Positions 1 to 6,284 of a stretch of 6,776 bases of DNA are shown here, piece after piece (position 1 is the stretch's first letter; each line of letters opens with the position of its first letter). The position numbers were made by a program, and so were the translations under genes. The notes beneath the pieces were generated by a model that saw only the letters and a program-made list of their open reading frames with translations, ran no database searches and was not told the DNA's origin. Where the stretch lies: NCBI GenBank assembly GCA_019689955.1, contig JADGGM010000166.1:1-6776 (forward strand). The letters are read 5' to 3'. This DNA is from Gemmatimonadaceae bacterium. Lineage in GTDB: Bacteria > Gemmatimonadota > Gemmatimonadetes > Gemmatimonadales > Gemmatimonadaceae.

Positions 1-4
1 CCCC

Positions 5-33
5 TTGCGTGCCGATGGGAGCGGCGGTATCGT
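5..33 (+). promoter_or_regulatory. Weak candidate sigma70-like promoter before the PadR gene
   Basis: TTGCGT at 5-10 and TATCGT at 28-33 are separated by 17 bases, the ideal spacing, and would place transcription start near 40, about 20 bases before the PadR start codon. The match is poor (3 of 6 and 4 of 6 to the consensus boxes) and the region is cut by the window edge. In such GC-rich DNA a match of this quality can arise by chance. No clear PadR-type inverted repeat operator is visible beside it. Confidence 0.15.
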
Positions 34-62
34 GGGGCACCCTCCCGCTCCGGGTGCGCTCC

Positions 63-410
63 ATGACCGACCTCGACGTCAACCTCACGCGCGGCACGCT
101 GGACCTGCTCATCCTCAAGGCGCTGAGCTGGGGACCGCGGCACGGGTACGCGGTGGCCGAGTGGATCGAGCAGGCCACGGGGGAGGCGCTCCTCGTGGGC
201 GAGGGGACGTTGTACCCGGCGCTGCACCGCCTGGAGCGCCAGGGGCTCGTGGAGGCGGAGTGGGGGCTCTCGGAGAACAACCGGAACGCCAAGTTCTACC
301 GGCTGAGCGCTGCCGGGCGCCGGCGCCTCCACGCGGGGACCTCGGCGTGGCATCACTTCGTGGAGGCGGCGGGGCGCGCGCTGCGGGCGACGTCCCCCGC
401 GCCGGTCTGA
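63..410 (+). CDS. PadR-family transcriptional regulator (ADOP-linked type)
   Basis: This is a small DNA-binding protein of 115 residues, close to the usual 105-120 for the short PadR class that lacks a long C-terminal dimerisation domain. The family signature is clear. Residues 9-33 (LTRGTLDLLILKAL followed by HGYAVAEWI) form the first helices, residues 46-63 (GEGTLYPALHRLERQGLV) are the recognition-helix region, and residues 64-90 (ending AKFYRLSAAGRRRL) form the wing and last helix. An in-frame ATG at 9 would add 18 residues. The ATG at 63 is preferred because MTDLDVNLTRGTLDLL matches the usual start of these proteins and the added residues look non-conserved; neither start has a strong Shine-Dalgarno. 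The stop overlaps the start of the permease gene, so the two are probably co-expressed. PadR proteins typically repress their neighbours in response to a ligand or stress, and here the likely targets are this gene and the permease. The ligand is unknown. Confidence 0.9.
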   Translation: MTDLDVNLTRGTLDLLILKALSWGPRHGYAVAEWIEQATGEALLVGEGTLYPALHRLERQGLVEAEWGLSENNRNAKFYRLSAAGRRRLHAGTSAWHHFVEAAGRALRATSPAPV

Positions 411-3193
411 TGGACGCGCCGCGCCGGCCGCGCATCTTCCGCCTCCAGGCAGGACCGCGGCGCGTGGAGCGCGACGTGGACGAGGAGCTCGCCTTTCACC
501 TCGCCATGCGCACGAGCAAGCTCGTGGCCGCCGGGCTCGATCCCGCGGCCGCGCGCGCCGAGGCGCTGCGCCAGTTCGGCGATGTCGCCGCCATCCGCAC
601 CGAATGTCTCACCATCGACCGCGAGCGAGAGCGAGCCATGATCCGCGCCAACCGTCTCGATGACCTCCGGCAAGACGTGGTCTACGCCGTGCGCATGCTG
701 CGCCATCACGCCGGCTTCACCATCGTCATGCTCCTCATCCTCGCGCTCGGCATCGGCGCGAACACCGCCATGTTCACGCTGGTCGATGCGCTCCTTCTCC
801 GCACGCTCCCCGTGCCCCACCCCGAGCAGCTCGTCACGATCGGCGACCCGACGCGCACCGGATCGCTCTCGATCGGGAGCCCGCGGACGTCGATCGCCTC
901 GTATCCGCTGTACGTGGATCTGCGCGACCAGAACCACGTTCTCTCGGGGTTGTACGCGAGCGGCCGGACCAACCGGCTCGACGTGCTCATCGACCGCCCC
1001 GCCGGGGGGAGCGACGCGGCGGGTGCGGGCGGGAACGAGGCCGAGCATCCGCGCGGACGGTTCGTGTCGGGGAACTTCTTCTCCGTGCTCCAGGTGCACG
1101 CCGCCGCGGGGCGCACCTTCACGGCCGAGGAGGACCGCCCCCCCGGCGCCGCCCCCGTGGCGGTGATCAGCTACGCGTATTGGCAGCAGCGGTTCGGCGG
1201 CGAGCGCTCGACCATCGGGCGCACCATCTCCGTCAACGGCGTGCCGCTGACGATCATCGGCGTGGCCGAGCCCGGGTTCACCGGCGATCTCGTCGGGCAG
1301 CGAACGGACCTGTGGATCCCGATCATGATGCAGCCCATGCTCCTGCCGCACACCAACTGGCTCACGGACCGCGGCACCTCGTGGCTCCTCCTCATGGGGC
1401 GCCTCGCGCCCGGGGTCACGCTCGCGCGGGCGCGCACGGAGCTCGTCGCCCTGGAGCGGCGGTCGCTGCTCGACCACGCCACCACCGAGGAGGTCAGCGA
1501 CATCGAGCGGCAGCTGCGCAGCGAGCCGATTCGCGTGGAGCCGGGCGCGAAGGGGTTCTCGTACTACCGTACCGTGTTCGGCCGGCCGCTCCTCACCCTC
1601 ATGGCGGCCGTCGGGCTCGTGCTGCTCGTCGTCTGCGCCAACGTGGCCAACCTCATGCTCGCGCGCGCCGCGGCGCGCGGGCGGGAGATGAGCGTGCGCA
1701 TGGCGCTCGGCGCGGGACGGCTGCGCCTCGTGCAGCAGCTCCTCACCGAGAGCGCGCTGCTCGCCCTGGCCGGCGGGGCGCTCGGCCTCCTGCTCGCCTA
1801 CTGGGGGAGCGCAGCGCTCCTCCACATCGCCAGTGGCGGCCCCGAGCCCATCCCGCTCGCCGTGCACCTCGACGGCCGCGTGCTCGCCTTCACCGCCGTG
1901 CTCTCCCTCGTGACCGCGATCCTCTTCGGCCTGATCCCCGCGCTGCGCGCCACGCGCGTGGGGCTGGGCACCGCGCTGCGCGCGCAGGGGCGCGGGGTCG
2001 CGGGCGCTGCGGGGGCGCCGGGGAAGATGGCGCTCGGCAAGCTGCTCGTCGCCACGCAGGTCGCGCTCTCGTTGATGCTCCTCGTCAGCACGGGGGTGCT
2101 CGTGCGCAGCACGCAGCGCCTCGAGCACGCCGACATCGGCGTGGCGCGCGACCAGCTCGTCATCGCCGACATCGATGCCCAGCGCGCCGGATACGCCGGC
2201 CCGCGCCTGGCCGCGCTCATGCGCGACCTCACCGAGCGCCTGCGCCGCATCCCCGGCGCCGTGGACGTGACGCTCTCGGAAAACGGGATCTTCAGCGGCA
2301 CCGAGTCGGGCACCACGCTGCAGGTCGAAGGGTACACCGCGCGCGCGGACTCGGATACGATCGTAGCCTACGATGATGTGGGCCCGGAGTACGTGCGCAC
2401 CGTGGGCGCGCACCTGCTCCAAGGACGCGACTTCGAGGCACGCGACAACGAGACGGCGCCGCGAGTCGCCATCGTGAACGAAACGATGGCGCGCTTCTTC
2501 TTCCCCGACGGCGACGCCATCGGCCACCACGTCCTGTATGACAGCACGGCGTGGGAGATCGTCGGGATCGTGCGCGACGTGCAGGAGTCCGACGTGCGCA
2601 GCCCGCCGCTCCGCCGGATCTACTTTCCGACCTTCCAGATGTCGGAGCTCCCGCCGGCGTTCAAGCTCGAGATCCGCGCCGCCGGCGATCCGGCGCGCCT
2701 GGTGGTCCCCATCCGCCGGGCCCTGCAGGCGGCCGATCCGTCGCTCGTGATCTGGAGCGTGGACCCGCTCGACGCGCTCATCCGCGACTCGATCCAGCAG
2801 GACCGGCTCGTCGCCCAGGTGGTCACGATCTTCGGCGCGCTGGCGCTCGTGCTCGCGGCGGTCGGCCTCTACGGCGTCATGGCCTACGCGACGGTGCGGC
2901 GCACGAGCGAGTTCGGGCTCCGCATGGCGCTCGGCGCGGAGCCGGGGGACGTGACGCGGTTGGTGCTCCGCGAGGCGCTGGCGCTCACGGCGGCCGGCGT
3001 GCTGATCGGCCTCCCCGCGGCACTCGCGGCCACGCGCCTCCTGCGCGCACAGCTCTTCCAGATCGCGGTGCTCGACGTGCCGTCGATCGCAATCGCGGTC
3101 GGCGTGCTCGGCGCGAGCGCGGCGCTCGCGGGCTATCTCCCGGCGCGGCGCGCAGCGCGCGTGGCGCCGCTGGAGGCGCTGCGGGCGGAGTAG
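410..3193 (+). CDS. ADOP-type ABC transporter permease (duplicated MacB/FtsX-like)
   Basis: This is an inner-membrane permease of 927 residues, longer than single MacB or FtsX permeases (about 400) because the permease unit is duplicated. Residues about 18-75 are the soluble prefix typical of acidobacterial duplicated orphan permeases (ERDVDEELAFHLAMR, then EALRQFGDV). The first helix is at about 103-125 (ILALGIGANTAMFTLVDALL), then a large extracytoplasmic MacB-type domain at about 130-385, then helices near 392-416, 445-467 and 491-512. A second unit follows with a helix near 544-564, an extracytoplasmic domain at about 565-795 and helices near 803-825, 853-875 and 890-910. Each half carries the same FtsX-family segment, REMSVRMALGA (425-435) and SEFGLRMALGA (833-843), direct evidence of duplication. 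MacB-like permeases act in mechanotransmission, lipoprotein or toxin and drug efflux with a separate ATPase; none is encoded nearby. The ATG at 410 overlaps the PadR stop (TGATG) and has no Shine-Dalgarno, implying translational coupling. The frame stays open upstream, but that part overlaps PadR and lacks family similarity. Substrate unknown. Confidence 0.9.
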   Translation: MDAPRRPRIFRLQAGPRRVERDVDEELAFHLAMRTSKLVAAGLDPAAARAEALRQFGDVAAIRTECLTIDRERERAMIRANRLDDLRQDVVYAVRMLRHHAGFTIVMLLILALGIGANTAMFTLVDALLLRTLPVPHPEQLVTIGDPTRTGSLSIGSPRTSIASYPLYVDLRDQNHVLSGLYASGRTNRLDVLIDRPAGGSDAAGAGGNEAEHPRGRFVSGNFFSVLQVHAAAGRTFTAEEDRPPGAAPVAVISYAYWQQRFGGERSTIGRTISVNGVPLTIIGVAEPGFTGDLVGQRTDLWIPIMMQPMLLPHTNWLTDRGTSWLLLMGRLAPGVTLARARTELVALERRSLLDHATTEEVSDIERQLRSEPIRVEPGAKGFSYYRTVFGRPLLTLMAAVGLVLLVVCANVANLMLARAAARGREMSVRMALGAGRLRLVQQLLTESALLALAGGALGLLLAYWGSAALLHIASGGPEPIPLAVHLDGRVLAFTAVLSLVTAILFGLIPALRATRVGLGTALRAQGRGVAGAAGAPGKMALGKLLVATQVALSLMLLVSTGVLVRSTQRLEHADIGVARDQLVIADIDAQRAGYAGPRLAALMRDLTERLRRIPGAVDVTLSENGIFSGTESGTTLQVEGYTARADSDTIVAYDDVGPEYVRTVGAHLLQGRDFEARDNETAPRVAIVNETMARFFFPDGDAIGHHVLYDSTAWEIVGIVRDVQESDVRSPPLRRIYFPTFQMSELPPAFKLEIRAAGDPARLVVPIRRALQAADPSLVIWSVDPLDALIRDSIQQDRLVAQVVTIFGALALVLAAVGLYGVMAYATVRRTSEFGLRMALGAEPGDVTRLVLREALALTAAGVLIGLPAALAATRLLRAQLFQIAVLDVPSIAIAVGVLGASAALAGYLPARRAARVAPLEALRAE

Positions 3194-3324
3194 CGCGTCA
3201 ACCAGGCTCGGCCGGCGCGAGCGCCCCCCGGCGGCACCGCGTGCGTCGGAGCGCGCTCGCGCCCCTGGCCGCCTCGCTGTCCCCGTCCTAACCTTCGGAC
3301 ACGCCCACTCTCTCCGGAGGTCGC
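3194..3324 (+). other. Intergenic gap between the permease gene and the MoxR operon
   Basis: This 131-base gap is the only substantial non-coding stretch in the window. A short hairpin is possible at 3211-3232: GGCG (3214-3217) pairs with CGCC (3222-3225) around a CGAG loop, and outer GCC/GGC arms are separated by a bulge of C residues. No T-run follows, so it is at best a weak terminator. GAGCGCGCTC at 3249-3258 is a perfect 10-base palindrome without a loop. TGTCC (3278-3282) and GGACA (3297-3301) form a 5-base inverted repeat around TAACCT (3289-3294), which is only faintly like a -10 box. The operon promoter is most likely here on positional grounds, but I cannot point to it. Confidence 0.4.
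3314..3320 (+). promoter_or_regulatory. Shine-Dalgarno sequence for the MoxR gene
   Basis: CCGGAGG ends four bases before the GTG at 3325. It contains the GGAGG core and is one of only two good ribosome-binding sites in the window, which supports independent translation initiation at the first gene of the MoxR/Bat operon. It also favours the GTG at 3325 over later in-frame GTG codons at 3382 and 3412. The spacing is slightly shorter than the usual 5-9 bases. Confidence 0.65.
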
Positions 3325-4368
3325 GTGAGCGCTCCCGATCTGCACCGTGCACGAGCGCCCCACCCTGCTGGCGGGCCGGACGTGGCCGAGCTCGAAGCGC
3401 GCAACGCGCGCGTGCGCGAGGAAGCCCGATTCGTCCACGACGTGCGCGCCGAGCTCTCGCGCGTCGTCGTCGGCCAGCAGCGCATGCTCGACCGGCTCCT
3501 CGTCGGCCTCCTCGCCGACGGGCACGTGCTCCTCGAGGGGGTCCCCGGCCTCGCCAAGACGCTCGCCGTGCGCACCCTCGCCGCGGCCATCCACTGCCGC
3601 TTCCACCGCATCCAGTTCACGCCGGACATGCTCCCCGCCGACGTGATCGGCACGATGATCTACAACCAGCGGACCGGCGACTTCGCGGTCCAGCCGGGTC
3701 CGATCTTCGCCAACATCGTGCTCGCCGACGAGATCAACCGCGCCCCGGCGAAGGTGCAGAGCGCGCTCCTCGAGGCCATGCAGGAACGCCAGGTGACCAT
3801 CGGCGGCACCACCCTCGCGCTCGACGCCCCCTTCCTCGTGCTCGCCACGCAGAACCCGATCGAGCAGGAAGGGACCTACCCGCTCCCCGAGGCGCAGGTC
3901 GACCGGTTCCTGCTCAAGCTCCTCGTGCGCTACCCCGAGCGCGCCGACGAGAGCGTGATGCTCGACCGCATGACCGCGGGGGAGGAGCCCGTCGCGCGCC
4001 CGGTGACCGACGCGGCGCACATCCTCCACGCGCGCACGGTGGTGGCGGAGGTGTACCTCGACCCTCGCGCGAAGGAGTACGCGCTCGACCTGGTGCGCGC
4101 GACGCGCGAGCCGGCGGCCGCGGGGCTCGCGGAGCTCTCGCCGCTCGTGGCGTACGGCGCGAGCCCGCGCGCGGCGATCGCGCTCGTGCGCGCGGCCAAG
4201 GCGCGGGCGTTCATGGAGGGGCGCGGCTACGTGACCCCGGCCGACGTGAAGGACCTCGCCCCGGACGTGCTCCGTCACCGGCTCATCCTCACGTACGAGG
4301 CCGACGCCGAGCGCATCACCGCCGACGAAGTGCTCGCGCGCATCCTCGATCGCCTCCCGGTGCCGTGA
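3325..4368 (+). CDS. moxR: MoxR-family AAA+ ATPase
   Basis: This cytoplasmic AAA+ ATPase has 347 residues against a usual 310-350. MoxR ATPases are chaperone-like machines that act with VWA-domain partners to mature or activate a target complex. The nucleotide site is intact: Walker A GVPGLAKT (72-79), Walker B IVLADEINRA (131-140, with D135 and E136), sensor 1 ATQNP (174-178), the family-typical LPEAQVDRF (187-195, R194 a candidate arginine finger) and a sensor-2 region GASPRA (278-283, R282). The C-terminal lid contains a conserved YVTPADVKDLAPDVLRHRL segment (302-320), standard for the family. The first 35 or so residues are charged and Ala/Pro-rich and look like a variable tail. The GTG start is chosen for its GGAGG site. 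The last four bases overlap the DUF58 gene (GTGA), so ATPase and VWA-like partner are probably made together. The symbol is a family name; which MoxR subfamily this is cannot be settled by eye. Confidence 0.95.
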   Translation: MSAPDLHRARAPHPAGGPDVAELEARNARVREEARFVHDVRAELSRVVVGQQRMLDRLLVGLLADGHVLLEGVPGLAKTLAVRTLAAAIHCRFHRIQFTPDMLPADVIGTMIYNQRTGDFAVQPGPIFANIVLADEINRAPAKVQSALLEAMQERQVTIGGTTLALDAPFLVLATQNPIEQEGTYPLPEAQVDRFLLKLLVRYPERADESVMLDRMTAGEEPVARPVTDAAHILHARTVVAEVYLDPRAKEYALDLVRATREPAAAGLAELSPLVAYGASPRAAIALVRAAKARAFMEGRGYVTPADVKDLAPDVLRHRLILTYEADAERITADEVLARILDRLPVP

Positions 4369-5246
4369 ACCTCGCCGAGGTGCTCGCCCACGTGCGGCGG
4401 CTGGAGCTGCGGCATCGCCGGCTGGTGCGCAACCTCCTGGTCGGCGAGTACGCGAGCGTGTTCAAGGGGCGCGGCGTGGAGTTCGCCGACGTGCGTCCGT
4501 ACCAGTACGGCGACGACGTGCGCACCATCGACTGGCGCGTGACCGCGCGGACCGGGCACGCCTACGTGCGCCGCTACGTGGAGGAGCGCGAGCTGACGCT
4601 GTATCTCGTGGTCGACCGGAGCGCGTCGGACGCCTTCGGGAGCACGCGGCGCACGAAGGCGGAGCTGGCGACGGAGGTGTGCGCCATCCTCGCGCTCGCC
4701 GCCGCGCAGGCGCACGACCGTGTGGGCGCGGTGCTGTTCACCGACCGCGTCGAGCACCACGTCCCCCCGCGCAAGGGGGCGCGCCACGCGCTCCGCGTGA
4801 TCCGCGAGCTGGTGGCGTTCGAGCCGCGCCGCGCCGGCACCGACCTGGCGGCGGCGCTCGAGCTGGTGAACCGCGTGACGCGCCGCCGCTCGCTCGTCTT
4901 CATCCTCTCCGACTGGCTCGCGGCGGGATACGAGACGGAGCTGGCGATCACGGCGCGCCGCCACGACACGATCGCCGTCCGGCTGGGCGACCCGCGCGAG
5001 CACGCGCTCCCGAGCGTGGGGCTCGTGGCGCTCCAGGATCCGGAGACGGGCACGTGGCGCGACGTCGACACGTCGGACCCGCGCGTCCGCGCGGAGCTGG
5101 CGCGCGCGGCGCGCGAGCGCGACCGTGCCCTCGCGCGCTCGCTCCGCCGGCTCGGCGCGGACGTGATCGCGCTCGATACGAACCGCAGCTCCATCGGGCC
5201 GCTGCTCGCGTTCTTCCAGGCGCGCGAGCGGATGCGCCGGCACTGA
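4365..5246 (+). CDS. DUF58 domain protein, VWA-like partner of MoxR
   Basis: This protein has 293 residues, typical of the short soluble class of DUF58 proteins; no membrane segment or signal peptide is visible. The family hallmark lies at 34-75: KGRGVEFADVRPYQYGDD, then RTIDWRVTART, then VRRYVEERE. The rest is a von Willebrand A-like fold whose metal site (MIDAS) appears complete: D84-R85-S86-A87-S88 as the DxSxS motif, T159 in the GTDL loop and D183 in FILSDW. The usual Gly after the first Ser is Ala (DRSAS), a mild variation that keeps the ligands. DUF58 proteins nearly always sit beside a moxR gene and are thought to be adaptors or targets of the ATPase. The GTG start overlaps the MoxR stop by four bases (GTGA) with no separate Shine-Dalgarno, so translation is probably coupled. 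The stop is followed after three bases by the next gene, in the same frame. Its biochemical activity is unknown. Confidence 0.93.
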   Translation: MNLAEVLAHVRRLELRHRRLVRNLLVGEYASVFKGRGVEFADVRPYQYGDDVRTIDWRVTARTGHAYVRRYVEERELTLYLVVDRSASDAFGSTRRTKAELATEVCAILALAAAQAHDRVGAVLFTDRVEHHVPPRKGARHALRVIRELVAFEPRRAGTDLAAALELVNRVTRRRSLVFILSDWLAAGYETELAITARRHDTIAVRLGDPREHALPSVGLVALQDPETGTWRDVDTSDPRVRAELARAARERDRALARSLRRLGADVIALDTNRSSIGPLLAFFQARERMRRH

Positions 5247-5249
5247 CGT

Positions 5250-6284
5250 ATGCGTGGCGCGCCGTCTCACGCCGTCGCCCGCCGCCGCGCGCGAGGCTCC
5301 GCGCGCGCCATCGCCGCGCTCGTTTGCCTCCTCGCGCCGGCCGCCGCCGTGACTCCCGTCGGCGCGCAGACGCCGGCGCAGCGGACCCCCGCGCTCCGCG
5401 CGACGGTCGAACTGACCACGATCCGCGTGGGCGATCCGGTGACGATCCGGCTCGAAGCGGCGCTCGCGCCGGGCGCACGACCGATCGATCGCGCGCCGCA
5501 CCTCCACGACACGCTCCCCGACGGCGCACGCCTGCTGCACGTCGACACGCTCGCCGCGGCGCGCGTGCACCCGGGGAGGCTCGAAGGGCGCGCGCGGCTC
5601 GTGTTCCTCCGCACCGGCGTGCAGCCCATCCCCGCCTTCACGCTCGCCTACCGCACGGGCGCGGGCGGCACCGACTCCGTCGTGAGCGCGCCGGCGCGGG
5701 TCGAGGTGACGAGCGTGCTGCCGAACACGAATCAGGCGATCAAGGACATCAAGGATCTCGAACGCGCGTCGCGGTGGGTGCAACGGGCCGTGCTCGCCGC
5801 CGTCGTGCTGGCGTTCGCCGCGATCGCGCTGCTCCTCGCGCGCCGCGCGCTCCGAAAGCGCGCGCCCGCGCCCGTGGCGGAGACCGCGGCGGAACCACTC
5901 TCGCCGCTCGCGCGCGCGCTGGGCGCGCTGGACGACATCGAGACATCGTGCCGCGCGGGGCGGGGCGATCCCGCGGCGCTCCACGCGGCCGCGGCCGACG
6001 TCGTGCGCCGGTGGCTCGCCGAGTCGCTCGCGCTCCCCGCACTCGAGCGCACCACGCCGGAGCTCGTCGAGCTCGTCGCCGCGGCCACGGACGACCCGGC
6101 GATCGCGGACGCCGTGCGCGCGCTCCTCGACGAAGCCGATCTCGTGAAGTTCGCCGACGTGCGCCCGCGGGCCGGGGACGTGCTCCGGTCCGTGGCGCGC
6201 GCGCGCCGGCTCCTCATGGAGTGGCCCGCGGCGCTCGCCGCCCCGGAGCTCGCCGCGGCCGGAGGCGCCGATGCACTTCGCTGA
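5250..6284 (+). CDS. Single-span membrane protein, BatD-like exported domain with DUF4381-like tail
   Basis: The protein has 344 residues. An Arg-rich N-terminus precedes a hydrophobic stretch at about 20-38 ending VGA-Q, a good signal peptide with likely cleavage after residue 39. Residues about 48-155 look like one beta-rich domain (ATVELTTIRVGDPVTIRLEA at 51-70, later RARLVFLRTGVQPIPAFTLAY), resembling the first domain of BatD proteins, in which a 'variable X is Y' beta pattern faces the periplasm. An IKDIKDL motif (164-170) precedes one membrane helix at about 178-198, followed by an Arg-rich stop-transfer sequence. The cytoplasmic tail (about 200-344) is helical and contains LLDEADLVKFADVRP (292-306), a motif typical of DUF4381/BatD C-termini. 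Full BatD proteins are usually 400-600 residues, so this is a compact version. The gene starts three bases after the DUF58 stop without a clear Shine-Dalgarno and overlaps the BatA-like gene by 14 bases. By topology it could link exported and cytoplasmic Bat components; this is an inference. Confidence 0.8.
   Translation: MRGAPSHAVARRRARGSARAIAALVCLLAPAAAVTPVGAQTPAQRTPALRATVELTTIRVGDPVTIRLEAALAPGARPIDRAPHLHDTLPDGARLLHVDTLAAARVHPGRLEGRARLVFLRTGVQPIPAFTLAYRTGAGGTDSVVSAPARVEVTSVLPNTNQAIKDIKDLERASRWVQRAVLAAVVLAFAAIALLLARRALRKRAPAPVAETAAEPLSPLARALGALDDIETSCRAGRGDPAALHAAAADVVRRWLAESLALPALERTTPELVELVAAATDDPAIADAVRALLDEADLVKFADVRPRAGDVLRSVARARRLLMEWPAALAAPELAAAGGADALR
6261..6265 (+). promoter_or_regulatory. 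Shine-Dalgarno sequence for the BatA-like gene
   Basis: GGAGG lies inside the 3' end of the preceding gene, five bases before the ATG at 6271. This good site fixes the start of the BatA-like protein, whose first helix begins eight residues later, and means it can be initiated independently even though the two genes overlap by 14 bases. Confidence 0.7.

Noticed and set aside
5..409. N-terminal extension of the permease frame to position 5
   Set aside because: The extension overlaps the PadR gene in another frame and reads as Pro/Arg/Gly-rich nonsense. The ADOP prefix begins just after the ATG at 410.
3151..3183. CGCAGCGC (3151-3158) and GCGCTGCG (3176-3183), an 8-base perfect inverted repeat, as a terminator
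   Set aside because: It lies inside the last codons of the permease, has a 17-base spacer and is not followed by a T-run; such repeats are common by chance in GC-rich coding sequence.
353..3352. A 999-codon open frame on the - strand opposite the permease
   Set aside because: Its translation is almost all Arg, Ala, Gly, Glu and His with no hydrophobic core or known motif, as expected for the antisense of a GC-rich gene. The + strand frame encodes a clearly recognisable permease.
5310..5370. Lipoprotein signal around Cys26 of the BatD-like protein
   Set aside because: The residues before the Cys are A-L-V; a lipobox needs Gly, Ala or Ser directly before it. A standard signal peptide ending VGA-Q fits better.
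4275..5984. A 569-codon - strand open frame across DUF58 and the BatD-like gene, and a similar one at 3133-4278
   Set aside because: Both have Arg/His/Glu-rich, low-complexity translations and lie opposite genes with conserved family motifs; they are GC-driven shadows.
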